This document shows positions 1 through 10,372 of a DNA stretch of 64,000 nucleotides, in pieces. Below the pieces are notes generated by a model. It was not told the origin of the DNA and made no database searches. It worked only from the letters and a program-made list of their open reading frames with translations. The position numbers and the translations under genes are program-made. The stretch spans positions 13,168,072 to 13,232,071 of the forward strand of contig OX419338.1 of the NCBI GenBank assembly GCA_948470475.1. The letters are read 5' to 3'. Numbering within the stretch: position 1 is the stretch's first letter; every line of letters begins with the position of its first letter. The stretch comes from Galaxea fascicularis (taxonomy: Eukaryota; Cnidaria; Anthozoa; Scleractinia; Euphylliidae).

Positions 1-240
1 TTCATTCCTACTTTGCTGGTGATTGGCGGCTTCTACGAAGAAGTATCACTTTCATTTGAATTATTTGAATTCTTGATCTTGATAGCAACACAACAATGCT
101 TGTTTCATTCTGAACAGTTCAGTCACACCGCACATTTAGTTTTTTGAACAAATATTCTCCGAGTATTGTGTGTATAGCAACTGATCGCATTATAAATCGA
201 TTAGATCTTCAAACCTCGTATTCGACATTTTACTTCAAGT

Positions 241-435
241 ATGTCGGGTGAAAAGCCAAGCGTTAAGAGAAAGCGAAGAACAAGAGCTCAAATAGCGAAA
301 GAACTTGGAGGAAATTATGTGGAGTCAAGTTTTGTTGTGGAGAGTATTCAAAACAATATGGCCCTTCCCGTGCGTGTCAATTCTTCTTGTGGACGCGGCA
401 TCATCAATGAAATGCACGGAATCCCGTGTTTGTGA
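241..435 (+). CDS. Hypothetical small basic ORF, possible first exon
   Basis: An ATG opens a 64-codon ORF whose N-terminus is rich in Lys and Arg, roughly residues 5-17, like a nuclear-localisation or nucleic-acid-binding tail. A TATAAA-like string lies about 50 bases upstream near 191. A second overlapping frame (305-592) continues with a Ser/Thr-rich stretch, so a frameshift or an unseen intron could join the two. I recognise no family. It may be a real short exon with its promoter or chance; the A of the start lies in a plausible but not strong context. Confidence 0.28.
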   Translation: MSGEKPSVKRKRRTRAQIAKELGGNYVESSFVVESIQNNMALPVRVNSSCGRGIINEMHGIPCL

Positions 436-689
436 AGGAGTTTCACAACATACATCTGAACAAGGAAGCCCTATAGTGAACCAATCATCTCCATCAGAGA
501 GCACCACTACTACAACAGACAAATCAGAATCTGTCGATTTTCAAATGGTATTTCAGCTGGAACAGTTCGGCTACCCTGTGATTGTATTTTGATCCTCTTT
601 ACGTTTACACGTTTAATTTATAGGACCTACAGCCGCTTAAGTGTAACTAAATACGATATGAAAACTACATGTTTTTCTGACCAAAACGG
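436..689. other. No recognised gene
   Basis: Only the Ser/Thr-rich second frame that overlaps the preceding ORF is seen here. A GT after 545 could act as a splice donor, but no matching acceptor or homologous domain was recognised. Confidence 0.3.
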
Positions 690-1015
690 ATTTAGCATAA
701 AAAATCTAGACCAGGTCTTATCTAGGCAAAATTTCAAGACATTTTTTAGACAATCGCTCAAATCCTTGCGACTGAAATCCTATCTTTCGACAACTGACGC
801 CATCACCTGCGGTCGCTTAATTACAAGGTCTATTTAAGGTCTAATCTACCCTTAACATCAAGACATTTTCAAGACAAGCAAGCGAGGCAAACATCGAAAA
901 GTCTTTCGAGACGTTTGAAAGGTTCTCTAGACTTTCAAATTGTCTAAGAAAGGTCTGAAAAATGTCTACAAGTCTTTCTCTAGACCTATTCAAGACTAAA
1001 TTAGACCTAGCGCTT
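690..1015. repeat. Cryptic repeat built on AGAC/GTCT words
   Basis: The words TCTAGAC, AAGACATTTT, AAGTCTTTC and GGTCTA recur about a dozen times on both strands over 320 bases. There is no clean period. This looks like a decayed satellite or the end of a mobile element whose binding-site words were amplified. No coding potential is seen. Confidence 0.4.
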
Positions 1016-1979
1016 TTGTACGGGATTAATCAAAGTTGTCCATAGGCCATCATTTATTGATTTTATATTTTCCTTCTCTGGAGTAAAAGGATTACTTCCA
1101 CAATGAATAGGTCTCAAAGCTTGTTCTGTTTTCTTCCTGATGATGCATGCATGATGATGATGCATGCACCATTTGTTCAAGCAGCATAATGCAGCTGGTG
1201 GAGGAAAGTGTGGCTGACGGTAAAGTAAAAGCATCGTTGCAACACAGCTAAGTGTTGATAGATTAGACTACTAACTGAATAAAGGGACAGCTGCATTAAA
1301 CCTACTGTGACAATTAAACAGTATGGTGTGTCTACAGTTAAATAAGTTACTGAAAATGTTCAATAGTTAGTGTTGTGGAACACCAAATTGATTCCAATAG
1401 CCATCATAAAAGTGATGGTTTGGGTTTTAAAATAGCTATAGAAAACCACTTTGGTGTCCTCAAAGTCATGTAAATTGATCTGATCATGAAAGTGTAAACA
1501 ACATTTGAAATAATTTGTTATTTTTAAAAAATGGGTATGGTTTTAAAAACAATGGAAGTGGTGCATTTTGCGAGCTTGCTGTGATATTAGAAGGGACTGC
1601 CCGTCGTTTTACGCAACAAGGCACAAACTTCAATAATCAGCCTGGTCATAATTGCATCTCTAAAATTGAAACCTCCCAGCCAAAAAATGAGAAACAAAAA
1701 ATCTGATCATGACAGATTCAAACTACAACATGCAGGTGTCATGACTGCCCATGTATCCTACCCCTTTAATATTGGAGTTGGCAAGAAGACTGTTTCCTTT
1801 AGACATACATTTTTGTATCTGTTTTACACCAGAATTTAACAATTTTGGCCCATTGGACAGTGGGGCAGAAAAGTTACAAGTTAATTAAGGCTGTTTTTTT
1901 TGTACAAATGTTTCACCAGAGAACATAAAATGTTTTTTTACCATGAATCCTGGTTATAGATCTTCTGTTGTCTAATACC
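1016..1979. other. Non-coding stretch with one short dispersed repeat
   Basis: No gene is recognised. Near 1140-1170 there is a run of GATGATGCATGCATGAT-type self-complementary words. At 1371-1412 a 40-base segment beginning TTAGTGTTG closely matches the 3' end of the hypothetical ORF at 3,143-3,889 (3,148-3,190). The two loci therefore share a short repeated segment, in direct orientation. Confidence 0.4.
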
Positions 1980-2076
1980 CCATTCACACCAACTAAACAT
2001 GTTTAATTAAACCAGGTTTAGAAAAATGAAAACGATTAAAGAAAAATTGGAACACAGGCTTTTATGCAGGATTAAA

Positions 2077-2113
<37 letters not shown>

Positions 2114-2120
2114 CAGAGCA
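1980..2120. mobile_element. Short MITE-like element with inverted ends
   Basis: The left end carries CATTCACACCAACTAAACAT and the right end carries its near reverse complement, with TTAAACATGTTTA at the inner edge of both arms. Arms are about 25 bases and the whole unit is about 140 bp with no coding capacity. This fits a miniature inverted-repeat element; target duplications were not resolved. Confidence 0.5.
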
Positions 2121-2309
2121 TAAGTGTAGAGTAGTCAACCACAAATAAAACCTTTCTTAACAATAGAACACATGTTGTGGATATTGGAACATAAAATCTC
2201 TTTGTATTTATGTTTGACAATATTATTAGTCTCCTGTAAATCAGAAGCTCAGTGGTAAGACCATGAGAAAAGTGTAATAATCAAGACTGAGTGTGACATT
2301 TTTAACTAC

Positions 2310-2450
2310 TTAATAACCAGAGTGAGGTCGATCGTTACGGGAAAATCTCAAACTGAGGCCTTGCCGTATTGACCGAGCGATAGCGAGGTCAATACAGCTA
2401 GGCCGAGGTTTGAGATTTTCCCGTAACGACCGAACGGTCGAGGTTATTAA
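2310..2450. repeat. Foldback (inverted repeat) element
   Basis: Two arms of about 55 bases pair almost completely. The left arm reads TTAATAACC then GTTACGGGAAAATCTCAAAC, and the right arm is its reverse complement ending GGTTATTAA. The centre holds a second small palindrome around GAGCGATAGCGAGGTC. Typical foldback/MITE architecture, no ORF. Confidence 0.72.
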
Positions 2451-2454
2451 GTTG

Positions 2455-2796
2455 TTTATTATATGGCTAACATAACGGTTCTAAGGGGAAAAATAGTTCA
2501 AGCACAAGTCGTCGCTTCACGGTAGTCTATTCATTATTTTTTTCCAAACTCAGGTCAAACGTTTCACTAACAGTTTTCCTGGTCGTGTTTTCAGTTTTTT
2601 GCTCTAGAGGCACCAATTTTCAATGTAAATAAAACAAATGTGGCTTTTGGGTGACTTTTTGTTATTCTTGTTCCTAATTTGCATCATCCGTAATCGGCCC
2701 GTGGGCATTACGGGAGAATAATGCCCTTGCGCTTCGCTTCGGTTAGCCAATCAGAGCGCGCGTTATATCGTATACAAACACTAGCCATATAATAAA
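2455..2796. mobile_element. TIR-flanked non-autonomous DNA element
   Basis: TTTATTATATGGCTA at the left and TAGCCATATAATAAA at the right are exact inverted repeats bounding 342 bp without coding capacity. The element abuts the preceding foldback, so the pair may be one composite element. The internal segment near 2,700-2,770 is GC-richer than its surroundings. Confidence 0.6.
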
Positions 2797-3142
2797 GACC
2801 CATAATGATCCCTTTTAGGGGTGGGTTGGCCCAAGTAACTAAAAATGACCTACTCTGAGAAAACCTAACGTTGAAAGTGCAAACTCTGCAATGAAACCCA
2901 CTGGGAAGGAGAAAGAGATGGATGTCAAAAAAACAGCTGGCTCTGCCATGTGGTAAGTCACAAGACCATTCCCAGCTACTGTTATGTCATGTTATGTTAT
3001 TTTTAATACAGTTCCCTGAAGTAAGGATGGATGGTCAGGTTATGGATATTGGAACTGAGAAATAATTGCTGGATTCTAAAACAAATGCTCCACGCAGATT
3101 ACTGATTTTGGTAGCATATCCTAATTGCTTGTGTTGTACCCA

Positions 3143-3889
3143 TCAATTAGTGTTGCGGAACGCCGAACTGATCCCAATAACCATAATAAAAGTTGACTGA
3201 CAAAACGCCTGTGTTGTGATGATATTTATTAGTCTCATAGATTTTTCCCTGCAAACAACAACTTCACATCTCTCAACTGCATGAGCACCACCAGCACAGT
3301 TTCCCAAACACTTCTTAAGCAGATGATCACGGCTAACAAGAATGCCATCTTGATTCATCTTGTTAAAAATAAATACTGCCTTTCTCCCGTCCGTGATTTC
3401 AATGTCAATACAGGCTGGTTTTTCCCTCGATTGATGGCCAAAGTTGTTGGACTTAACAATTTTATGGTAGATCAAATCAGAAACTTCTCGGGGAATGTCA
3501 ATAGTAAAATCTCCTCTCCATAGTGTCGCTAAAGTTGGTTTTGAGCGCAGTCTTCTCTGGTTATCTTTTCGTGAAGCTTTTTTCAGTGTCCTTATGGCCA
3601 TTCCTTGGATGGGAATCAACTTTTGCAAGTCTCGATTTCGAGCACTAAATGTTGTGAATTTCTCTTCGATGACTCCAACTGCTGCTTCCAACTCAGCAAA
3701 AAAGCATGAAATATCCCTCAACGCCGTGCCGTTTTCTGTACAAGACATATACTCCTCGCTTTTTCTTCGGAAAAAATGGCTTATTTTATCAGAGGGATTT
3801 TCCCGAAAGAGCTCGGCCGCCACATTGGATTCTACCAAAGCCCTCCAAAAAATCCTCCCACGACACAACGCGCGCCTCTGATGATCCAT
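3143..3889 (-). CDS. Hypothetical protein, orphan ORF
   Basis: A 248-codon open frame on the minus strand starts with ATG near 3,889 and is long for this AT-rich background, which argues for real coding. The protein has a mixed helical N-terminal half with a Lys/Arg patch at about residues 100-120, and a C-terminal half with alternating hydrophobic residues around 125-190. No signal peptide or membrane span is evident. I recognise no family. The last 15 or so codons lie in a segment repeated at 1,371-1,412, so the true C-terminus may lie elsewhere or the ORF may be a retained fragment of a mobile element. Confidence 0.42.
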   Translation of the reverse strand: MDHQRRALCRGRIFWRALVESNVAAELFRENPSDKISHFFRRKSEEYMSCTENGTALRDISCFFAELEAAVGVIEEKFTTFSARNRDLQKLIPIQGMAIRTLKKASRKDNQRRLRSKPTLATLWRGDFTIDIPREVSDLIYHKIVKSNNFGHQSREKPACIDIEITDGRKAVFIFNKMNQDGILVSRDHLLKKCLGNCAGGAHAVERCEVVVCREKSMRLINIITTQAFCQSTFIMVIGISSAFRNTN

Positions 3890-4079
3890 TCAGGGGGTGG
3901 TTTGGCCCCACTGTGTAAGTCATGATCATGACGACTATGGAAAGGAGTATGTTATAATAATAATAACTAGGAATACCTGCCGGTAGAGTGCCAACGAGTA
4001 AACACTGGCACAGTTGTGTGCTCAGAGAAAATTAAGAAGTAACCAGAGTACAGTCGATTTCTTTAAACTGAATCGTTGT

Positions 4080-4520
4080 TTAAAAAAGCAATGCAAAACT
4101 CACATGTTTTTCTTTGTTTTTTTAAATGTCTATAAGAATTAAACTTGTAGGGTTGATTAGAGGTGAAATATGAGTCCCTTGCATTAAACCAACGTTGTTG
4201 TTAGAAATGAGCATGAATTCAAATGTGACATGTTCGTGTTTTAACATGTTCTTAGAACGCAAATCCCACATGCTCTTGTTTTAAAATGTTTTTAAGAACA
4301 AAACTTGTAACGTAGATTACAAATGCACATCTAATATGGTCTTCTTTGTTTTTTTAAATGTATTTAAAAACAACTTGTGACGTAGATTGCAAATGCAAAT
4401 TCCACTGCGATATCCTATTCCTTGTTTGTTTGTTTTTTTAATCGTTAAGAACTAAACTTGTAACAGAGATTACAAATGCAAACTTGTGAGAGATTAGAGA
4501 TGCAAATCTCACATGCTATA
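4080..4520. repeat. Degenerate tandem repeat, unit about 75-90 bp
   Basis: Five or more diverged units share the order: ACATG, CTTTGTTTTTTTAAATG, AAGAACTAAACTTGTAAC, then GATTACAAATGCAAAT. Unit length varies, as in an old minisatellite. No coding frame persists across units. Confidence 0.62.
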
Positions 4521-4888
4521 GTGTGTCAGAACTTGAATATTTTCTAAGGGTCGAAAACAATAAGATTTCTCGGGACGGGGAGCGTTGCGTGACTCCGGCC
4601 CGAGCGGCTGCGAAGGAGACTATCTATGCCCAAGCTCGACAGTCGCTTCTACTTTTAACCCAAGGCAATATTTATAATCGTTTGAGATTTCTAAACAAAC
4701 AACTTATGTGCTTACGGGAATTAAACGAGCTATTTCGAGGAAATTGGTCAAAACTTCTGACTGCCGGGTATCTAGTTCGTTGAAAACACTTCCCGGCTGC
4801 CGGGTATCTAGACACGTCGTTTTTGTGAACGCTAATGGATGAGCACAAACTAACAGCGACCCGTCGTGTGACTCGTGACTCGATTGGA

Positions 4889-5220
4889 AAGAGGCTTTAT
4901 ATTCCCTCTGATTATGTTTATAGTCAATATATTTGAATATATTCAAGTGTTTTTTTTCCTTAGTTATAGCACGCTGGCCGATTTTGTAAACAATTGACTG
5001 TTGTTTTGGCAAGATTGCTGTTTTGGCACGCTCGCCGTGACTGTCAAATTTGTAATTTTGAGCACACTAGCTCGATAAAAGAAGAGTATTTATGCGCCCT
5101 CTGATTGAGTTTATAGTGACTATGTTCAAGCGGTTTTGTTTTTTTGGTTCTTAAATGGCACGCTGGCCGATCTTGTGAAGGCAATTGACTGTTTTGGCAA
5201 GCTTGCCGTTTTCGAGCTGA
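4889..5220. repeat. Diverged direct duplication, about 150 bp per unit
   Basis: The unit 4,889-5,045 recurs at about 5,088-5,220. Both carry CCCTCTGATT, then TTTATAGTNACTAT, then GCACGCTGGCCGATNTTGT and CAATTGACTGTT in the same order. Just upstream, CTGCCGGGTATCTAG also occurs twice (4,761-4,775 and 4,798-4,812). Confidence 0.6.
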
Positions 5221-5660
5221 TTTCGATAACTGCCTCGCTGGGCGGTTTTAGCCTCGCTGGGCGATTTTTCAGCCTGCTAGGTGTTAGCTTTGTGACACTC
5301 TGGCTCCCAAAAACACTAAATTAAAGTACACGCAAGAAAACAACGCTCACGAGTGAATAATATCAATATTTCCACTCAACTTTCCCTGCCTAAGCGCTAA
5401 GCCGGCACAAGTGACCAGCCTGTTGTCAATGAGGTCAATGTGGTCACCTTGTATCATGATGTGATTGGTTTAGATAAAAAATACCGCGATGCCATTGGCT
5501 AACTCGAAAACAATCACCGATGACGTCACTCTTACATTACCTTACACTAACTTTTTTTCATTCGAGATTTCGTCTCCCTGTACCAAAATCAACTCGCACA
5601 CACGGCTCTATAATGCTGCCGCCTCGTCACCCTCGCGTCCTCGCGAGGGTGACTCGTTGG
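5221..5660. other. No gene recognised
   Basis: Contains a short palindrome at 5,632-5,652 (CCTCGCGTCCTCGCGAGGGT) directly before the triplet microsatellite. Nothing else can be supported. Confidence 0.4.
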
Positions 5661-5661
5661 C

Positions 5662-5718
<57 letters not shown>
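5662..5718 (+). repeat. (AAT)n microsatellite, 19 units
   Basis: Uninterrupted AAT triplets. The long Ile and Leu runs that ORF finders show here on both strands are artefacts of this repeat. Confidence 0.96.
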
Positions 5719-5785
5719 CCAACATGGCGGCCATAGTCCAGCTGACCATCTAGTTTACAGCAGACATCTTTGATATTAGACATCC

Positions 5786-5817
<32 letters not shown>

Positions 5818-6189
5818 CGTATCCGCTGACCAGTATCACGTGACCATATTACAGGCTCAAGTTATGAGCTGTCGAGGTCAGCTGTTTTTTTGAAGCTGAC
5901 CGCTGATCAGGTACTGGTTTTCAATTGGATCGCAGGCTCAAGCCAGGGCAAAACGAGGCTTAATTTTTCGTCCTGTAAGCAATATTCGCCGCCTACCTTG
6001 ACTATTTCTCAGTTCTTTTTTTTGTTTAAACCGATGAGAATCAGCCTTTGGATGTTAAGAGGAACAAATTGGATTGCCTGACTTTGCTATTTTATAGTTT
6101 ACGGATCTTCGCGAGAAAAGATAGTGTGGTTTCCCAGGGTTTTAATCATACAGACGCTGTCTTTGATTGCTGACTTTTGCTGTGTAATA
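5719..6189. other. No gene recognised
   Basis: Unique-looking AT-rich DNA between the microsatellite and repeat family R. The words GCTGACC and GGTCAGCT recur but no definable repeat or gene emerges. Confidence 0.35.
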
Positions 6190-7344
6190 ATGAACTGGAC
6201 GGTTTTGCCGCTAAAAATCCTTAATTGAAGAAGCTTCCTTGGTGGACACGGGAAGTCACACAAAGTGACGGTGAAAAACTTCAAGGCCCGCTAAAGATTT
6301 ATATCTGCTTAGCAAATGAATACCTTTGCAGTGTGAAATGACGGCTTCTGATTTAGCTCTGTGTTCGCAGTGATAAATTTGTTGACTGGCAGGTTAGTAC
6401 TCCTGTTGTGTGGTCTTTTATATGAGAAATGGTGACTTGTCTCTGTGACTACGAGTTATGTTTGTTACTTGTCTTAGTTTTCCAATTTCTACGAGGAACG
6501 CCGAAGAAACATTCGCGGGCATCGTTCTTTGTTTTCTTACCTTTTGTTGTTTTCATGCTGTTGCGACTAAAAAAATGCTCGTCTTTTTTCCAAATGCATA
6601 TTTTCGATCCAATATTTCATTTTCGATCCTGAAACTCTTCGCTTTCCCTGCTGTTGCTCATTTTTTGGGCAAAGAATTGGTTGAAGAAAAGCCAAGCGAA
6701 GTCCGGACGGTTTATATACTCGGCTTCGCTTTGTTGACATTATTGGAGACTCGCAAAGAGTAATCGAGAACTCATTGCCAAACGTAAACGCGATTTTTAA
6801 CAGCTGCAGCATTGGAAATGCTAGCGATATGCTGTCCCTCAAAAGCAATTCTCGTTGTTAGTTAAAAAATCGCAGATTTTCAAGGCTATTGCAGTAAAAA
6901 CTCCTTTGTTCAATGTATACGGCTGAAAAATGTTTTTCAGAAATCCTGAGTCAGATGCTATCATTAACAGTGATATCAAAAATAATATCACCCACGACTT
7001 GTAGTCAAGGTTTGTTGTTTACAATATTTAACAATTATTGGACGAGGTTGAGCAAAATATCGTGATTTGTCAGTGGCGCGAGCATATCAATTATTTGCCG
7101 AGGGCGAAGGCTGAGGCAAATAATTAATCTGCGAGACACTAGAACTGTTAACCTAGTGAAGTGATTTTTACTATTTGTATCGAAATGTAATCAGATGTAA
7201 TTAAACTGTGATGAAAAAAAGTTTGTTAATCGTTTTTGCTGATCATAATCGTATAGTTCCTGTGAAACAAAGCCCGATGATATTTCGAAAATCTACGTTT
7301 GCCCTTGGTTGAATGGTGGCTTTGGTTCTGCAGCAAAACAGTTT
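6190..7344 (+). repeat. Family R long dispersed repeat, copy R3 (left part)
   Basis: From GGACGGTTTTGCCGCTAAAA onward this segment aligns by eye in order with 12,570-14,430 and 51,800-54,050. It ends at GCAGCAAAACAGT, where the other copies continue into CACAATACAGAAGTCC. In this copy that continuation appears only at about 9,926-10,075, so the intervening 2.6 kb was inserted later. Short open frames here are not conserved between copies. Confidence 0.68.
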
Positions 7345-7420
7345 ATAATAAATAAATAAATAAATAAAATATATATATATAAATATAGCGAGAGAGAGAG
7401 AGAGAGAGAGAGAAAGAAAA
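7345..7420 (+). repeat. Compound simple repeat (AAAT)n-(AT)n-(AG)n
   Basis: Three simple-sequence tracts in succession mark the left boundary of the insertion that splits repeat copy R3. Confidence 0.9.
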
Positions 7421-7501
7421 TAAATGTGGTAAACCATACGATGGACTCCCAGTAGAAGGATCCAAGAAGGATACAGTGCTTCAATGCGAATTTTAGTTGA
7501 G

Positions 7502-8371
7502 TGTAAGATGATGAAGCAAGAAGCAAACTTCTAACTGCTCCGGCTTTAATGCGACGTTTCGGCCTTCGGCCTTCTTCAGATGTGGAGCTACTTTACAGAT
7601 AAAAAATCTAAAAATTTTAGTGAGTTTACAAATCTGCGGGAATATATACTAAACGTAAAACATGTATGTAAATGAAGTTACGTAATATAATACAAAAGAT
7701 ACAATAATGGTAACAGGCAAGAATGCGTATACGGTAAAATTACCACAATAAGTTACGAAGAATTAAATTACGCGATATAGTATACGCTAATTAAGTATTA
7801 TAGCGGACACGATTTTTGGATCTAAATTCACGTCTTTTATTGAGACCGTGAGGATTAAGTGTGCACAGTTGAGCGGTCCAATAGGCTTCTCTTGTGAGTA
7901 GTAATTTATCCATGTAAGCGGCGTCCCCCTGGCTCGTAATTTTCTCAATGAAAATGAAGCTAATTTCAGAAATCACATGTTTGGTAGAATTGAAGTGAAC
8001 TGCAAGCTCACACGTTTTTTGTTTGTGAGCATGGAAGACTTGTGATTGCGGAAACGTACTTTAAATTCTGTGGACGTAGAACCCACGTACTGTAAATTGC
8101 ATTTATTACACGATGCCAAGTAAACAACACCCGTGGAAGAGCAAGACACGTTCTGCTTAATCTTATATGTTCGGCCTGTGGAAAAGCTTTTAAACTTAGA
8201 ATCTTGAATTAAAAAATTCTTACAAAGATCACATCTAGAAGAGCACTTAAAACACCCTCTCGTTACGCTCTCTGCCTGATTAACTCCATTAACCCCACAA
8301 AATTTAGATGGTGCTAAAATGTCTTTGAGGTTTTTGGTACGACGATATGCTGGAAAAATCGATTTAGATGA
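7502..8371 (-). mobile_element. Penelope-like element, inverted 3' end (left copy)
   Basis: Read on the minus strand, this is the C-terminal part of a Penelope-like polyprotein. It has a Cys-rich linker (CFKCSSRCDLC-type spacing) and a GIY-YIG endonuclease core with VVYLASCN, YVGST and the downstream Arg and His of the family. The 3' UTR and a hammerhead-like motif follow. The first coding frame breaks near 7,973 but continues as PHGLNKRREF-type C-terminal sequence. The segment is a nearly exact reverse complement of about 8,625-9,498. It joins the other copy head to head at about 8,371 with almost no spacer, so it is a 5'-truncated inverted tail and not a functional gene. Confidence 0.85.
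7553..7579 (-). ncRNA. Hammerhead-ribozyme-like core (intact consensus)
   Basis: On the minus strand: CTGAAGA, then A, stem GGCC-GAA-GGCC, then GAAAC GTC. All strictly conserved core positions of a hammerhead are present. Helix III would be only the self-complementary ACGT, which suits a dimeric form. Outer complementarity GCTCC/GGAGC lies further out. Penelope-like elements are known to carry minimal hammerheads; cleavage here is inference. Confidence 0.6.
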
Positions 8372-9498
8372 ATTTCTCAAGAAGAGATGTGTCGAATACA
8401 AAGGGTATCTTAAATCCAGGGCTATAGCGCAGATTTAGTAGACAAACAATTTGATAGGGCGCTTAGTATCGAAAGATCGGAACTCCTTAAGAAAAAGGTC
8501 AAGCCTGACAAAAAAGTTTTCCCGTTAGTCATGGACTATAACCCTATCCTCCCCGACATTCGGAAAGTTATCCAAAAGCACGCTCATCTTTTAAGATCGT
8601 CGCCTGAGTTATTAGAAATTTTTCCATCTAAATCGATTTTTCCAGCATATCGTACGTCGTACCAAAAACCTCAAAGACATTTTAGCACCATCTAAATTTT
8701 GTGGGGTTAATGGAGTTAATCAGGCAGAGAGCGTAACGAGAGGGTGTTTTAAGTGCTCTTCTAGATGTGATCTTTGTAAGAATTTTTTAATTCAAGATTC
8801 TAAGTTTAAAAGCTTTTCCACAGGCCGAACATATAAGATTAAGCAGAACGTGTCTTGCTCTTCCAAGGGTGTTGTTTACTTGGCATCGTGTAATAAATGC
8901 AATTTACAGTACGTGGGTTCTACGTCCACAGAATTTAAAGTACGTTTCCGCAATCACAAGTCTTCCATGCTCACAAACAAAAAACGTGTGAGCTTGCAGT
9001 TCACTTCAATTCTACCAAACATGTGATTTCTGAAATTAGCTTCATTTTCATTGAGAAAATTACGAGCCAGGGGGACGCCGCTTACATGGATAAATTACTA
9101 CTCACAAGAGAAGCCTATTGGACCGCTCAACTGTGCACACTTAATCCTCACGGTCTCAATAAAAGACGTGAATTTAGATCCAAAAATCGTGTCCGCTATA
9201 ATACTTAATTAGCGTATTACTATATCGCGTAATTTAATTCTTCGTAACTTATTGTGGTAATTTTACCGTATACGCATTCTTGCCTGTTACCATTATTGTA
9301 TCTTTTGTATTATATTACGTAACTTCATTTACATACATGTTTTACGTTTAGTATATATTCCCGCAGATTTGTAAACTCACTAAAATTTTTAGATTTTTTA
9401 TCTGTAAAGTAGCTCCACATCTGTAGAAGGCCGAAGGCCGAAACGTCGCATTAAAGCCGGAGCAGTTAGAAGTTTGCTTCTTGCTTCATCATCTTACA
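8372..9498 (+). pseudogene. Penelope-like element 3' end (right copy), RT tail plus GIY-YIG
   Basis: The plus strand encodes the end of the reverse-transcriptase region (KKRCVEYKGY, matching the same position in the 40-43 kb element), the linker, the Cys cluster, and the GIY-YIG endonuclease (VVYLASCN, YVGST, FRNHKSS). It ends with the stop near 9,208. Lesions: one lost G near 8,420, and a 4-bp ACGT duplication near 8,651. Together with the 5' truncation these make it dead. The 3' UTR carries a hammerhead-like motif with one core mutation. Sequence identity to the left copy looks about 99 per cent by eye, with single differences near 8,866, 9,217 and 9,424. Confidence 0.85.
9421..9447 (+). 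ncRNA. Hammerhead-like core with a core mutation
   Basis: Same motif as at 7,553-7,579 but reads CTGTAGA instead of CTGAAGA, changing the invariant A of CUGANGA. Stem GGCC-GAA-GGCC and GAAAC GTC are intact. It is expected to be inactive. Confidence 0.5.
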
Positions 9499-9524
9499 GA
9501 TATATATCTATATATCTATATATC

Positions 9525-9928
9525 TATAAATGTTTGAAAGAAAATTAGCCCTGAGTGGGATTTGAACCCACGTCCCCCCGCATACTAGTCGGGTGTGATA
9601 ACCACTACACCATCAGGACAACCATGCTGGCAACACGGCAATCGAAGATGTGATTTACGTGGTAAGGAACGTGGGATCCCGGGGAATTTTTCTTTCGAGG
9701 TGACAAGGTAGGGGAAGCCTATAACTCCGTTTTGAAATCCAACTAAGGATCAAATTCATGATGCACGACCGAAGTCAACTTAGCGGATGACAATGGAGGA
9801 TCCACAAGGGATACAGGCTATTTTTAATTAATATATACTGTGTATGAAAGGGCCCCTGACCTTGTACACCCCAAATAATCATATTAAACTGAATAAATGT
9901 TTGAAAGAAAATTCGCCCTGAGTGGGAT
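9525..9928. repeat. 36-bp direct repeat flanking a 0.37-kb segment
   Basis: The segment ATAAATGTTTGAAAGAAAAT followed by NGCCCTGAGTGGGAT occurs at 9,525-9,562 and again at 9,891-9,928. The first copy runs into a full tRNA-like gene; the second holds only its last 15 bases. It looks like a partial duplication of a tRNA-like 3' end. The second copy marks the right edge of the insertion in R3. Confidence 0.65.
9548..9619 (-). tRNA. tRNA-like gene, anticodon loop reads AGT (Thr) or tRNA-derived repeat
   Basis: A 72-base cloverleaf can be drawn. The acceptor GTCCTGA pairs with TCAGGGC (7 pairs, one G-T), and the T arm is GTGGG-TTCAAAT-CCCAC. An A box (TGGTGTAGTGG) and a B box (GGGTTCAAATCCC) are present, with anticodon stem CCCGA/GCGGG containing one mismatch and loop CTAGTAT. 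A TTTTCTTTC tract follows on the minus strand, suitable as a Pol III terminator. The mismatch and the neighbouring partial duplicate favour a tRNA-derived repeat or pseudogene over a working tRNA-Thr. Confidence 0.55.
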
Positions 9929-10075
9929 CACAATATAGAAAAGTCCTTACTGGAGTCATGGCTCAAGTCCTGTGGCATTGCCATATTAGTTTATCTGTAA
10001 ATGCTAATATCGAGGAAATAATTGTGGAGCTCCGCTTTTAGGCTTGCCTAAATATATATATATATATATATATTA
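9926..10075 (+). repeat. Family R copy R3, right part
   Basis: Resumes R after the 2.6-kb insertion: CACAATATAGAAAAGTCC, GGAGCTCCGCTTTTAGGC, then the hairpin TTTAGGC-TT-GCCTAAA and an (AT)n tail, as at the ends of the other R copies (14,530-14,566 and 54,165-54,195). Confidence 0.7.
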
Positions 10076-10372
10076 CGTCTATAGCCCGAGGCCTAAAAAC
10101 TGTGAAACCTGTTAAGTAGTTGCTTTCAAAACTTTAAAATATATTTTACAGCATTCATTTGATTTATTTAGTTACCTTGTTGTAATGTGGCACACCTTCG
10201 AGGAAGAACACAAAATGTGACTAGAATCCGTGCATGTATATAGTGGGTTCTATTACGCATTTGAAGTTAGCGATGGGCTTAGTTAAGAGCATGAACTACT
10301 AAACCTTACGTCGGTCTACTACTAACAGGCTAACATTCCTAAGGCTGTTTCTTCCTGAGACATCGTTCTTAC

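Noticed and set aside
5489..5798. ORFs with long Ile or Leu runs on both strands
   Set aside because: They are translations of the (AAT)n microsatellite.
7243..7526. Ser-Leu and Ile-Tyr repeat ORFs
   Set aside because: Products of the AG, AT and AAAT simple repeats.
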